A stretch of 64,000 nucleotides of DNA, from contig NZ_DASVSF010000060.1 in assembly GCF_036388275.1 (NCBI RefSeq), positions 62,001-126,000 of the forward strand, written 5' to 3'. The DNA comes from Longimicrobium sp. (GTDB taxonomy: Bacteria > Gemmatimonadota > Gemmatimonadetes > Longimicrobiales > Longimicrobiaceae). The notes below the pieces were generated by a model. The model saw nothing but the letters and a program-made list of their open reading frames with translations, made no database searches and was not told the origin of the DNA. The position numbers and the translations under genes were made by a program. Positions 32,257-40,997 of the stretch are shown piece after piece. Each line of letters starts with the position of its first letter. Positions within the stretch are counted from its first letter, which is position 1.

Positions 32257-33504
32257 ATGCGTATAGCAACTCTGGGGATGGCCGCCGCGGCGGCGCTGGT
32301 GTTCGCGCAGCCTGCGGCGGCAGACACCGTCTGCGACTGGTGGGAGTTCGCCACCCGCATCACCAATGCGCAGTCCGCCGCCGGGCGAACGCCCGAGACG
32401 GAGCGGACGATGTCGCGCGTGTCGCTCGCCATGTTCGAGGCGCTGAACGCCATCGACCGGCGCTACGAGAGCTACCTGGGTTTTCCGCTGGGCGACCCGT
32501 CCGCCTCGCAGGACGCCGCGGCGGCCACGGCCGCGTATCGCGTGCTGCTCTTTCAGCTGCCCGCGCAGAAGACGACGCTGGACGACACCTATGCGCTGAC
32601 GATGGCCTCCATTCCCGACGAGCGTGCGCGAGAGGCGGGGCGGCTGATCGGCGAACAGGCGGCCGCGGCGGCGCAGGCGGCGGGGGGAATCGATTCCACG
32701 ATCGCCCAGGTGCCCTACCGCCCGCGCACCACGCCGGGCGAGTGGATCGGGGCGGCGCTCCCCGTACTGCAGCCGTACTGGGCGGCCTTTCGCCCGTGGG
32801 CGGCGCCGAGCGCGGAGGGGCTGCGCCCGCCGCCGCCGCCCGCGCTGAACAGCGAGCGGTGGGCGCGCGACTACGAAGAGGTGCGGCGCCTGGGCGGGCG
32901 CACGAGCACGGAGCGCACGCCGCTGCAGACGCTGATCGCGCGCTACCGCGAGATGCCGGACCTGACGCCATCGCTGCGGATGATCGCCGACGCGCCCGGG
33001 CGCACGCCGGTGCAGAACGCGCGCATGTTCGCGCTGCTGCAGATGGCGACCGACGATGCCACGCAGGGCATGGCCGTGGCCAAGATGCACTACAACTTCT
33101 GGCGCCCCATCACCGCCATCCGCAACGGCGCGGATGACGGCAACGACGCTACGGCGCCGGACGCCGGCTGGGTGCCGCTGCTGGTGACGCCCAACTTTGC
33201 CGAGTATCCGTGCGGCCACTGCACCTACGCCGCGGCCGTTGCCGAGGTGATGAAGGCCGAGGTGGGGCCGCGGCCGGTGATGGGCGTGCGCGTCAGCTCG
33301 CAGTCCCTTCCGAACGCCGTCGTCCAGGTGCTGCCCACGTGGGACGAGTGGGTGCAGCAGGTGTCTGACTCGCGCATCTACGGCGGCGTGCACTACCGCT
33401 TCAGCAACGAAGCGGGAGAGTGGGCCGGCAGCCGCGCCGCCCGCATGGTGCTGGACAAGGTGATGAAGCCGCTTCCCGCGCGGGGCCGGGGCCGGGGCCG
33501 CTGA
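32257..33504 (+). CDS. Vanadium-haloperoxidase/PAP2-like secreted protein
   Basis: A 415-residue exported protein with a signal peptide (residues 1-22). The vanadate/phosphate site of the family is seen as KMHYNFWRPITAIR (Lys276, Arg283), EYPCGHC (Pro318-Cys319-Gly320-His321; the usual PSGH has Ser) and SRIYGGVHY (Ser372-Arg373, His379). The fold suits a vanadium-dependent haloperoxidase or acid phosphatase; whether halide oxidation occurs is unknown. It follows a shared operator and is therefore likely in the GntR regulon. Confidence 0.85.
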   Translation: MRIATLGMAAAAALVFAQPAAADTVCDWWEFATRITNAQSAAGRTPETERTMSRVSLAMFEALNAIDRRYESYLGFPLGDPSASQDAAAATAAYRVLLFQLPAQKTTLDDTYALTMASIPDERAREAGRLIGEQAAAAAQAAGGIDSTIAQVPYRPRTTPGEWIGAALPVLQPYWAAFRPWAAPSAEGLRPPPPPALNSERWARDYEEVRRLGGRTSTERTPLQTLIARYREMPDLTPSLRMIADAPGRTPVQNARMFALLQMATDDATQGMAVAKMHYNFWRPITAIRNGADDGNDATAPDAGWVPLLVTPNFAEYPCGHCTYAAAVAEVMKAEVGPRPVMGVRVSSQSLPNAVVQVLPTWDEWVQQVSDSRIYGGVHYRFSNEAGEWAGSRAARMVLDKVMKPLPARGRGRGR

Positions 33505-33549
33505 GCCGATCAGCCCGGAGACGTTCACACTTTCGCCTGGGATGGACCG

Positions 33550-34290
33550 ATGCGAATGACGTTGATCCTCCACATCACCGCCGGAAGCCTGGCGCTGATC
33601 TCCGGCTACATTGCGCTCTACGCGGCCAAGGGGGCCCGGGTCCACCGGGGGAGCGGAACGGTGTTCGTCTACGCGATGCTGGCGATGTCAGTCTTCGGGA
33701 TGGCGATCGCGGCCGGGCGAGGGGTGGCGCCGGCCATCAACATCCCCGCGGGGCTGCTGTGCTCGTACCTGGTCGTTACCGGGCTGACCACGTTCCGCTC
33801 CGTGGACGCGGCCACCCGCTGGCTGAACGCCGGCGCCCTGCTGGTGGCCATGGGCGTGAGCCTGAGCAGCCTCACGTTCGGGTTCCAGGCCGTCGCCAGC
33901 GGCGGCATGAGGAACGGCATGCCCGCGTTTCCGTTCTTCATGTTCGGCATCGTCGCGCTGCTGGGGTGGGCGGGCGACCTGCGGATGATCCGGTCGGGGG
34001 TTCCGCCGCGGGGATCGGCGCGCATCGCGCGGCACCTGTGGCGGATGTGCTTTGCGCTGTTCATCGCCGCGATGTCGTTCTTCATCGGCCAGGCAGACGA
34101 GTTCCCGGAACCGCTACGCATCCCCCTCCTGCTGGCCATTCCCGTGCTGGCGCCGGTGGTGTCGATGGCGTACTGGCTGTGGCGTGTCCGCTCCAGGCCG
34201 CCCGTCGGCGGGCGCGTTTTCGCCCGGCCACCCGCGGGCGCCGGAACCGCACAGGCCGACACGGCGCGCGCGGCGGAGGCGCTCGTGTAG
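33550..34290 (+). CDS. DUF2306-type membrane protein
   Basis: A 246-residue membrane protein with about seven helices. The opening LHITAGSLALISGYIALYA and the KGARVHRGSGTVFVYAM loop match DUF2306, a family of heme-related or uncharacterised inner membrane proteins. The His in the HR loop and in the first helix are conserved in the family. It begins 46 bases after the haloperoxidase-like stop and ends before a terminator; the two might be co-transcribed. Confidence 0.8.
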   Translation: MRMTLILHITAGSLALISGYIALYAAKGARVHRGSGTVFVYAMLAMSVFGMAIAAGRGVAPAINIPAGLLCSYLVVTGLTTFRSVDAATRWLNAGALLVAMGVSLSSLTFGFQAVASGGMRNGMPAFPFFMFGIVALLGWAGDLRMIRSGVPPRGSARIARHLWRMCFALFIAAMSFFIGQADEFPEPLRIPLLLAIPVLAPVVSMAYWLWRVRSRPPVGGRVFARPPAGAGTAQADTARAAEALV

Positions 34291-34316
34291 CGCCTGCGGG
34301 TCTCGACGCGAATGGA

Positions 34317-34349
34317 AGCGCCCGCATCCACGTCGGATGCGGGCGCTTT
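34317..34349 (+). terminator. Intrinsic terminator after the DUF2306 gene
   Basis: AGCGCCCGCATCC (34317-34329) pairs with GGATGCGGGCGCT (34335-34347) around a five-base loop, followed by TTTC. It is 27 bases after the stop at 34290. The stem sequence nearly matches the one at 35132..35163. Confidence 0.8.
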
Positions 34350-34412
34350 CGTCCGATCGCATCGGGGCGTTATAGTGCGCCGACCGATGATCTGGCACGC
34401 GACGACCTGGCG

Positions 34413-34688
34413 ATGACGGAACGAGAACAGCCCCACAACCCGCTGCACGGCGTAACGCTCGAGCGGGTGCTGACCGAGCTGGTGGACCACTTCGGGTGGG
34501 AGGCGATGGGGCAGCGCATCGCCATCCGCTGCTTCACCGCCGATCCCAGCATCGGCTCCAGCCTCAAGTTCCTGCGCAAGACGCCGTGGGCGCGCGAGAA
34601 AGTGGAGGGGATGTACCTGTACATGCTCCGCGAAAAGGCCCGGCAGGCGCGGCGGGGCTCCCCTCCTACCGCATCTGGAGAACGATGA
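34413..34688 (+). CDS. VF530 family DNA-binding protein
   Basis: A 91-residue protein of the VF530 (DUF2132) family, recognised from LHGVTLERVLTELVDHFGWE and the closing SLKFLRKTPWAREKVE. VF530 proteins bind double-stranded DNA, with no assigned physiological role. The frame reads upstream through unrelated sequence, so the ATG at 34413 is used. The stop overlaps the GNAT start by four bases (ATGA), so the two form an operon. Confidence 0.9.
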   Translation: MTEREQPHNPLHGVTLERVLTELVDHFGWEAMGQRIAIRCFTADPSIGSSLKFLRKTPWAREKVEGMYLYMLREKARQARRGSPPTASGER

Positions 34689-35128
34689 TCGAGCTTCGCC
34701 TCCTGGGCCCCGGCGACGCCGGCGTGCTCGCGCGCGTGGCCGACGACGTGTTCGACGACGCGGTGGATCCGCGCTGGACCGCGGAGTTCCTCGCCGACCG
34801 GCGGCACCACATGATCGTGGCGCTGGACGAGGGGGTGGTGGTGGGGATGATCTCGGCGGTGGACTACGTGCACCCCGACAAGGCGCCCCAGCTCTGGATC
34901 AACGAGGTGGGCGTCGCTCCCTCGCACCAGCGGCGCGGCATCGCCCGGCGCCTGATGGACGCAATGCTGCAGCACGGCCGCGCGATCGGCTGCACGGATG
35001 CGTGGCTCGGGACGGAAGAGACCAACGTGGCGGCGCGCGGGCTGTACGAGAGCGCGGGGTCGCGGCCGGAGCCGTTCATCCTCTACGCATTTCCGCTGCA
35101 GGAGCCGGACACCCCCAAGGGAGAATGA
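34685..35128 (+). CDS. GNAT N-acetyltransferase
   Basis: A 147-residue GNAT-fold acetyltransferase. The acetyl-CoA motif is VAPSHQRRGIARRLMDAML (R/Q-x-x-G-x-G/A), and the start IELRLLGPGDAGVLAR matches the AAC(6')-type group. The region TNVAARGLYESAG is the conserved end of the core. Substrates may include aminoglycosides or proteins; none is proven. It starts inside the VF530 stop. A terminator follows. Confidence 0.88.
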   Translation: MIELRLLGPGDAGVLARVADDVFDDAVDPRWTAEFLADRRHHMIVALDEGVVVGMISAVDYVHPDKAPQLWINEVGVAPSHQRRGIARRLMDAMLQHGRAIGCTDAWLGTEETNVAARGLYESAGSRPEPFILYAFPLQEPDTPKGE

Positions 35129-35131
35129 CGG

Positions 35132-35167
35132 AGCGCCCCGCATCCGATCGGATGCGGGGCGCTTTTT
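35132..35167 (+). terminator. Intrinsic terminator between convergent genes
   Basis: AGCGCCCCGCATCC (35132-35145) and GGATGCGGGGCGCT (35150-35163) form a perfect 14-base stem with a GATC loop, then TTTTT (35163-35167). It ends the VF530/GNAT unit and may also insulate the minus-strand metalloprotease, whose stop lies 17 bases beyond. Confidence 0.9.
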
Positions 35168-35183
35168 CCTGGTGCGGATACGG

Positions 35184-36467
35184 CTAGCGGAAGGCCGCCA
35201 CCGTGGCCGCGGTTTCGTTCAGCACCCGCGAGTTGTTCTCGTAGCTGGTGGTGCCCATCACCTCACCGGTGCCCGGGTAGGTCTTGGACGGGTTGGACCA
35301 CCACTGGATGCGCGTGCAGTTGCTGCAGTTGTTGCCATAGGCCATGATCGTGCGCCAGCTCTTGGACGGCGGGATGTAGCCGTGGCCGTAGGCGTAGGGG
35401 CTGGTGCTGCCGTCCACGAAGCGATCGTGCCGGGCGCCCTGCAGGTGGCCGATCTCGTGGCCGAACGAGTAGTAGCCGGTGATGCAGGTGTAGTGGGCGG
35501 CCATGAACGCCGTGGTGGCGGTGGCCTTGATGGCCGCGGCCTGCCCGCACGCTTCACTGTCGTTCACCACCAGCGCAACCACGTCGGCGGCGTAGGTGTT
35601 CCGCAGCGTGTGCACGTTGTCCATCAGGCCGTCGGTGCTGCTCCGCAGCGCGGTGACGTGCTGCGAGAAGCTGCGGTTGGCCTCGTTGTACGTCACCTGC
35701 ACGCTGTGCACGCGCACCATGTTGATGTTGATGCCGCTGTTCACGTACGACTGGTTGGTCTCGTCGACGGCCAGCTGGATCTTGCTGCCGATATTGCCGG
35801 CGGCCGTGGCGGCCGAGGCGGTGTACGCCACCAGCACGTTGATCTGCGTGAGCGCCGCGATGCCCACGTCGCCGCCGGAGCTGCGCGCCTCACGAATTCC
35901 GCTGATGGCGGCGTCGAGCGAGCTGTTCAGCGCGCCGCTGGGAACGTCGGGGGTGTGCTCCGAGGGAAAGCCGCTCTGGTCGATGCGCGAAACGGCGTGC
36001 AGCCCGTCGCCCAGCGACTCGATGCTGTACTGCGTGCGGCCCACGGTGACGGTGGCGGCCACGCCCCCGTCCATGAACACCATCTGCACCCAGCCGTGCT
36101 CGCCGCGCACGGGGCCGGCCCACGAGATGTCCTCGGCCGCGCGCTGCTGCACGCGCTCGCCCACGGCGACCACGTTCAGCCCCGGCGCCACCGCCAGACG
36201 AACCGCGGCGCCCTTCCCGAGCATGCGTCCCGGCGCCGCGGCAATGCGGGCCAGGTGCACCTCGGCGGTGCTGGCGCGGCCGCGGATGCTGGCCAGCTGG
36301 CTCTGCTGCGAGGCGCTGAGGGCGGCCCCGGGGGCCAGCGTAAGGAGGTTCTCCTGGGCCTCTGCGGCGCTCATGGACGAGGTGGCCGAGGGGTTGATTT
36401 CGTCGCCCTGGCAGGCGGCGAGGCCGGCGGATGCGGCAAGGACCAGCGCGAGGCGTGCTGCTTTCAT
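35184..36467 (-). CDS. Secreted M12-type zinc metalloprotease lipoprotein
   Basis: A 427-residue lipoprotein (LAAC, Cys19) with a reprolysin-type (M12) metalloprotease domain in the C-terminal half. The zinc motif HEIGHLQGARHD (His337, Glu338, His341, His347) and the later MAYG Met-turn are textbook metzincin features. The N-terminal part (residues 20-180) is a propeptide-like region. It is probably an extracellular protease anchored in the outer membrane. The ribosome site GGAG precedes the ATG at 36467. Confidence 0.88.
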   Translation of the reverse strand: MKAARLALVLAASAGLAACQGDEINPSATSSMSAAEAQENLLTLAPGAALSASQQSQLASIRGRASTAEVHLARIAAAPGRMLGKGAAVRLAVAPGLNVVAVGERVQQRAAEDISWAGPVRGEHGWVQMVFMDGGVAATVTVGRTQYSIESLGDGLHAVSRIDQSGFPSEHTPDVPSGALNSSLDAAISGIREARSSGGDVGIAALTQINVLVAYTASAATAAGNIGSKIQLAVDETNQSYVNSGININMVRVHSVQVTYNEANRSFSQHVTALRSSTDGLMDNVHTLRNTYAADVVALVVNDSEACGQAAAIKATATTAFMAAHYTCITGYYSFGHEIGHLQGARHDRFVDGSTSPYAYGHGYIPPSKSWRTIMAYGNNCSNCTRIQWWSNPSKTYPGTGEVMGTTSYENNSRVLNETAATVAAFR

Positions 36468-36963
36468 CGTGCGTTCTCCGGTGGGGCAGGTTTGGATTGG
36501 TGCGTGAGTGTTTCCCGACAGGGGGCGTGCAGGTGGTCATGCTCCTGAGGCCGCGCGGGGCAGCCTCTTTTTGATTGCGGGAAGTGTGTCGCGGGATGCG
36601 CCCGGGGCGGGAGCATGGATGGCGCTCTGCACAGCGCCGTCCGTGCTTCCGTGGGCGGAAGCCGGGACGAGCATCAGCGGGGTTACTGATGGAATGCGAC
36701 AAGATTGTGGGCGGGATGCCGGAAGTCAAGCATCTTCTCTCCACCCGTTTCGCTGCTGAGTTCCGGTTCGGGGTGGATTGCGCAAGATCACGAAAGGGGC
36801 GCTTTCGTCGATCCATCCCTTCGATGCTACTGAGATCTCCCGCGCCCTTTCCGACGTCCCGCGCACCCTCGCTGTGAGCACGCTTGCCGCGGAGCCGCCC
36901 GCGGCTGAAGTTGATGAACCTCCCCCAATCCGGAGCCCACCGCCCCTCGGCCGAAGCCACCCG
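36468..36963. other. Long intergenic region, no gene seen
   Basis: A 496-base gap between the divergent metalloprotease and a lipoprotein gene. It contains a terminator-like hairpin near 36547 on the plus strand and a GC-rich half, but no repeat of the R1-R3 families and no open frame with a ribosome site. Regulatory sequence for both flanking genes probably lies here, though none is clear. Confidence 0.5.
36547..36572 (+). terminator. Terminator-like hairpin without upstream gene
   Basis: GAGGC and GCCTC arms around an eleven-base loop are followed by TTTTT. It lies upstream of nothing on the plus strand (the metalloprotease is divergent), so it could be a remnant or stop antisense transcripts. 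Confidence 0.3.
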
Positions 36964-37443
36964 ATGCACCGAGCCCCGCCGATCGTCAGCACCCTCGCGC
37001 TGCTTGCGTGCGCCGCATGCGCTCCGGACCGGGCCCGTGCCCTCCCGGCGCTGATGGACGTCTCCGGAGACGACTGCACCGCATCTGCCCTGGTCTTCGC
37101 GGGACGTCATGCGAACGCCGATTCGGCCGTGGCTTTCATCAACGATGGATGCGCAGGCGACCGCATCTTCCTGGGGATCGCGGGTTCCCGCCGCGAGCTG
37201 AAGCGGTCGGCCAACGTTCCGCTGGGCACGGGCGGCGCCTACTCCGACGGCGAGTACCGTGTGCTCGTACAGCGCGGCCGACCCGTCTCACGGACGGTGG
37301 TGGCAAGCCCGCCGGATGCGTTCTGCCCCGAGCCGGACCAGCGGGAGTACGACGCCGCGTACGAGGCGACGGTTCGCATTTCGTCCAGCGCCGGTTCGTG
37401 GACCCGCGCCGGCACCCTTCGCCGCGACGAATGCGGGCCGTGA
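36964..37443 (+). CDS. Hypothetical lipoprotein
   Basis: A 159-residue secreted protein with a signal peptide and lipobox region LLACAAC (Cys16 or Cys19). The mature part includes CTASALVFAGRHANADSAV and a basic, Arg-rich strand pattern, with scattered cysteines that could form disulfides. No domain is recognised. The longer upstream frame is ignored because it lacks a signal. It precedes a membrane protein gene by 127 bases. Confidence 0.6.
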   Translation: MHRAPPIVSTLALLACAACAPDRARALPALMDVSGDDCTASALVFAGRHANADSAVAFINDGCAGDRIFLGIAGSRRELKRSANVPLGTGGAYSDGEYRVLVQRGRPVSRTVVASPPDAFCPEPDQREYDAAYEATVRISSSAGSWTRAGTLRRDECGP

Positions 37444-37570
37444 TCGCTCCGTCACCGAGGGCCCTGCGCCGCGAAGCTTCCACTCGCCTCGCTTGACGGC
37501 CCCGGCGGCGCACCGTATCACGAGTGGTCCCGCGAGAAGTCCCATCCGCAGCTCGGTTCCCCAGGCGCGC

Positions 37571-38131
37571 GTGAGTCCCTTCGAGCACCTGTCCGTCCTC
37601 ATCTCCATCATCATCGGCCTGGGGGTAACGCACCTGCTCGCCAGCCTTCACCGCCTGGTGCAGGCCCGCGACCGGGTGAAGCTCCACTGGCTTCCCCTGC
37701 TATGGGCGGTGCTGCTCTTCATCTCACAGGTGGAGTGGTGGTGGGCCAGCTTCGAATGGCGAAGCCGGGTGGAGTGGAACTTCTTCTACTTCCTCTTCAT
37801 CCTTCAGAGCCCCGTCGCGCTGTACCTGGCCGCGGCGTTCGTGCTTCCGGACGTGGAAGCGGGTGAGTCGTACGACCTGAAGCAGTACTACTTCGCCACG
37901 CGCCGCTGGCTCTTTCTGGCCATCGCCATGAGTCCCGCCGTGGACGCGGTGCGCAGGGCGGAGCAGGCGGGCTCCATCACCGACTTCGGCGCGGTGAGCA
38001 ACGCCGTATCGGCCGTGCTGGTGGGCTCGATGGCGTTCACGCAGAAGCTCTGGTACCATGCGCTCGTGACGCTGGCCGTGGGCGCCCTCTTCCTGGCCTT
38101 CATCGTCTCGTCCGCGCTGGAGCTGCGCTGA
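37571..38131 (+). CDS. Multi-helix membrane protein, GTG start
   Basis: A 186-residue membrane protein with about five helices, starting at GTG with PFEHLSVLISIIIGLGVTHL. The second half has a YFATRRWLFLAIAMSPAVDA segment. No family can be named with confidence, though the sequence is typical of small inner-membrane proteins found in this kind of genome. The longer frame upstream belongs to another gene. Confidence 0.65.
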   Translation: MSPFEHLSVLISIIIGLGVTHLLASLHRLVQARDRVKLHWLPLLWAVLLFISQVEWWWASFEWRSRVEWNFFYFLFILQSPVALYLAAAFVLPDVEAGESYDLKQYYFATRRWLFLAIAMSPAVDAVRRAEQAGSITDFGAVSNAVSAVLVGSMAFTQKLWYHALVTLAVGALFLAFIVSSALELR

Positions 38132-38221
38132 TCCTCCGGCCTGGTGTCACGTTCGGCGGGCGCCGCGCGTTTGGTCCTGCGGAATGCTCATTCCCAAGGC
38201 CCCACCCACGAGATCCTGACC

Positions 38222-38632
38222 ATGAAGCGCTTTCCCCTGTTCGTCGCCACCGGGCTGCTCGTTGCGTGCAGCGGCATCACCGACACCGCCTGCGCCTGCT
38301 CGCCTTTCGAAGGCCCGCTGGTGCTGATCACCGGCACCGTCAGGAGCCCTGCCCTGGCCCCCGTGCCGGGCGCCGCCGTACAGGTGCGGCTGATGAACCC
38401 CGTAACGTGTGAGGCCGTCGAACCGACAATCGTCCGCGTGGTGCAGACGGATGCGGCGGGCCGGTTCCGGCATGGGGAAAACGCGAGCAACAGAGGCATG
38501 TGCTATCGCGTGTGGGCCGAGCCGCCGCAGGGAAGCGCACTGGCGCGGTCCGACAGCCAGTTCGTCCGCGTGCAGTTTACGGAAACCCACGCCACTCCCG
38601 ACAGCGTGGATCTCGCGTTCCAGCTGCGCTGA
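38222..38632 (+). CDS. Small lipoprotein with carboxypeptidase-regulatory-like fold
   Basis: A 136-residue lipoprotein (LLVAC, Cys16). The mature part has the GTVRSPALAPVPGAAVQVRL and TDAAGRFRHGENAS elements, the G-x-V-x-x-x-x-G-x-P-V-x-x-A-x-V and T-D-x-x-G-x-F signature of carboxypeptidase regulatory-like/Cna-B domains. It is a secreted beta-sandwich with unknown partner. The ATG at 38222 is used because it precedes the signal. Confidence 0.75.
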   Translation: MKRFPLFVATGLLVACSGITDTACACSPFEGPLVLITGTVRSPALAPVPGAAVQVRLMNPVTCEAVEPTIVRVVQTDAAGRFRHGENASNRGMCYRVWAEPPQGSALARSDSQFVRVQFTETHATPDSVDLAFQLR

Positions 38633-38653
38633 CGGGCGGAGGGCAGTGGACCT

Positions 38654-38722
38654 CGGCCTCCGTCCGGGCGGTTGAAACCGCAGCTGGAAAGTCACGAAGT
38701 CCGCCTTCGCGGACTGCACGCG
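38654..38722 (+). repeat. R1 repeat copy, degenerate
   Basis: Contains the perfect stem GTCCGCCTTCGCGGAC preceded by a CGGTTGAAACCG hairpin, the same order as in other R1 copies, though the first hairpin differs in sequence. It lies just after the lipoprotein gene stop and is followed at 38758 by an R2 element. Confidence 0.6.
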
Positions 38723-38757
38723 AAGTTGAGTGCGTCAAGCCAGGTGAAGCGCCATCT

Positions 38758-38822
38758 GTCATCCTGAGGCCCAGGCGCACCCTACCCGCCCGCAGCACAT
38801 CCCTTGCGGGCCGAAGGATCTT
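38758..38822 (+). repeat. R2 repeat, forward copy
   Basis: An element that starts TGTCATCCTGAGGCCCAGG and ends CGGGCCGAAGGATCT. The same ends are found at 40814..40876 (forward) and, in inverted form, at 38942..39009. Together with the inverted copy it brackets about 120 bases of unrelated sequence. No gene is present between them. Confidence 0.6.
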
Positions 38823-38941
38823 GCTGGCGTCACTTCTCAGCTTGGGCGCGGCAGCGGCACGGATGTCCGCTCGCCTAACTTCACGGCCGCGCCTCGGGTT
38901 TGGTGCCCGCTGCCGCGCCCGGACTTCAAGGTATCCGCCGC

Positions 38942-39009
38942 TAGATCCTTCGGCGCGCGGGGCTCAGACGTGCGGGCGGGTGCGGTGCGCTTGCGCCTCT
39001 GGATGACAC
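38942..39009 (-). repeat. R2 repeat, inverted copy
   Basis: Reads AGATCCTTCGGCGCGCGGG to CGCCTCTGGATGACA on the plus strand, the reverse complement of the R2 pattern. It faces the forward R2 at 38758 and, with it, makes an inverted pair in the gap before the GH8 gene. Confidence 0.55.
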
Positions 39010-39058
39010 GTGCGGCTGGCGGCTGGATGGCGTGCAGTCGAGGGTGGTGCGAACCGCG

Positions 39059-40753
39059 TCAGGGGACGAGCACCAGCCCGTCCACGCCGAAGCTTCCGCG
39101 GCCCCATGGCTGAAAGCGGATGGCCCTCACGTTGGTGAGCGTCATGCCGTTGTTGATGGTGGCTGGCTGGTAGTCCCTGCGGCGCGGAAACGCGGTGGTG
39201 TTCAGCGGTACGCTGGCGAACCGCCATCCCGTGAAGTCGTCCACGAAACGGTGCACGAACAACTCGCCGTCGGCATCTTCCAGCTCCAGGTAGATGGGGT
39301 TGCCGGAGCCGGTGCCCTCCACCCAGAACTCCAGGGCGCGGTACGCGCTCCAGTTCTCGTTCAGCGTGACGCCGAAGCCCGCCCAGTTCATCACGCTGTA
39401 CGTCACCCGCACGCCGTGCCCCACCGCCGCCGGCCAGACCATCGCCGTGGCGAGCGTGCTGCCGGCGCTGTCAGCGTAGGTCCACCAGCGGGTTGAATTC
39501 CCCGACTCGAAGTCGTCCACCGAGCGCCGTGGGTCGGCCAGGGGATCGTGCATGTTGCCGCTGGCCAGCATCAGCCCCAGCAGCCCCAGCTCGTGGCCGT
39601 ACTTGGAAAAGTCCGTCATCCGCAGCGTCTCCATCCACATCCCCTGCCGGTACCCCTGGTTCGTGGACAGCATGGCCGCCGACGTGAGCGGGCCGTAGAA
39701 CCACGGGCTGCGGTCCGGCCCTCCGTACAGGCTATCGTCCAGAAAGGCGCCGCTGGTGCGGTACACCGCGCCAATGCCGGTGGGGCCCCTGCCCGGGCCG
39801 CCGCCATGGAAGAACGAGTTCATCCGGTCCACGCGGCTGCTCGCCCGGCTCTCGCAGTTCCATGCGGCATCGGACGCCAGCCGCCACGGCGCGCGCGCGG
39901 CGTTCCACGAAAAGCGGTGGCTCTCCGGGTCGGCGTCCAGCGTGCCGTCGGGGCGGCTGCGGTCCGGCAGCAGCCCCGTCGCCGCGTTGGCGTAGCTGGG
40001 GTTCAGGTCGATGCTGGTCAGGTACTGGTACGACTTGTCGGCCACCTCCAACCAGAAGGTGTCGCCCGTGTGGGCGGCGAACGCCCGGTACCATGCCGGC
40101 GCCATGGAGCCGGGAAAGGTGACTTCCCAATACTGCAGGGGCATGTCGCCGGCCGTCAGCAGGTAGGCATGCGCCGATCCTTCCGGAACCACCATGTGCG
40201 TGCGGATGGTGCCCAGCAGCTCGTTCAGCGGCTCCGTGTACCCGCCCCAGCGCCGGTGCGCCACCAGCAGGGCGAACGCCATGTCCTGGTCGGCGTCGCT
40301 GGCCGCGCCGCTGTCCGCCACCACGCCGTCGGCGCGGATCACCCAGGGCGTGGCGCCTTTCGCGTTGCGGTGCGCGCGGCGATATGCCTCCAGCGCGTCG
40401 AACGTCTTGCGGTCGCCCATGTACGCGGCCAGCAGCATCCCGTAACCCTGGGCCTCGGAGATGGTACCCTGGGGCAGCTGCTGCTCGGTGCCGTCGTCGT
40501 CGAAGTAGGTGAAGTCGGCGTCGGCCTTTACGCGGGCGTGCGTGCCTTCGTACGACAGCCGCGACGCGCGCCACAGCTCGTACTTCTGCCGGAGCTGCTC
40601 GTTGGCGGCGGCCTGGTTCGCGGTGATACTCTGCGCGCACGGGTATCGGTACGGCGCCGCGCCGCCGGTCCGCGAAGTGGACTGGGCGAGGGCGCCGGAC
40701 GAGACGAGCGCCGCCGCGAGGGCAAGGCCGGGCAGGATACTGCGTCGTCGCAT
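39059..40753 (-). CDS. GH8 glycosidase with C-terminal carbohydrate-binding-like domain
   Basis: A 564-residue exported enzyme with a signal peptide (residues 1-23). The first 380 residues form a glycoside hydrolase family 8 domain: the general acid Glu100 in ISEAQGYGM, and the ASDADQDMAFALL segment with the conserved Asp. The final 140 residues (VDDFESGNSTRWWTY onward) are a beta-sandwich resembling a CBM11-like carbohydrate-binding module. GH8 enzymes cleave cellulose, chitosan, xylan or beta-1,3-1,4-glucans. The gene is flanked on both sides by R1/R2 repeats. Confidence 0.9.
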   Translation of the reverse strand: MRRRSILPGLALAAALVSSGALAQSTSRTGGAAPYRYPCAQSITANQAAANEQLRQKYELWRASRLSYEGTHARVKADADFTYFDDDGTEQQLPQGTISEAQGYGMLLAAYMGDRKTFDALEAYRRAHRNAKGATPWVIRADGVVADSGAASDADQDMAFALLVAHRRWGGYTEPLNELLGTIRTHMVVPEGSAHAYLLTAGDMPLQYWEVTFPGSMAPAWYRAFAAHTGDTFWLEVADKSYQYLTSIDLNPSYANAATGLLPDRSRPDGTLDADPESHRFSWNAARAPWRLASDAAWNCESRASSRVDRMNSFFHGGGPGRGPTGIGAVYRTSGAFLDDSLYGGPDRSPWFYGPLTSAAMLSTNQGYRQGMWMETLRMTDFSKYGHELGLLGLMLASGNMHDPLADPRRSVDDFESGNSTRWWTYADSAGSTLATAMVWPAAVGHGVRVTYSVMNWAGFGVTLNENWSAYRALEFWVEGTGSGNPIYLELEDADGELFVHRFVDDFTGWRFASVPLNTTAFPRRRDYQPATINNGMTLTNVRAIRFQPWGRGSFGVDGLVLVP

Positions 40754-40813
40754 GGAGCGTTTCACGAAGGTAGTGGCGTGGGGGCGCTTGCAAGTCGTTG
40801 TCGCGCCACACCT

Positions 40814-40876
40814 TGTCATTCTGGGGCCCAGGCGCGCCGCAGCTGCCCGCACACATCCACGCGGGCCGAAGGATCT
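40814..40876 (+). repeat. R2 repeat, forward copy
   Basis: Reads TTGTCATTCTGGGGCCCAGG to GCGGGCCGAAGGATCT, matching the R2 copy at 38758..38822 with substitutions. It occurs in the region upstream of the GH8 gene, followed by an R1 copy. The 531-base gap (40754..41284) has no gene. Confidence 0.6.
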
Positions 40877-40921
40877 AACCGCCCACACGGATCAACCCGG
40901 GAGCGGCAGCGGTCACCCATT

Positions 40922-40997
40922 CCGAGGCCGCGGCCCTGCCGGGGCGACTGAAGTCGCGGCAACAACGGCCCGAAGTCCGCCTTCGCGGACTGCACGC
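40922..40997 (+). repeat. R1 repeat copy
   Basis: Contains GCGACTGAAGTCGC and the perfect stem GTCCGCCTTCGCGGAC, the same two-hairpin order as the copies at 31821 and 58675. It is downstream of the R2 copy at 40814. Confidence 0.7.

Noticed and set aside
32257..33504. Loss of the haloperoxidase active-site Ser (PCGH in place of PSGH)
   Set aside because: Cys at this position occurs in related PAP2/haloperoxidase proteins as far as I recall, and all other site residues are intact, so I do not treat it as a broken enzyme.
38633..39058. Coding sequence in the gap before the GH8 gene
   Set aside because: The frames present come from repeat elements R1 and R2 and have no plausible start.
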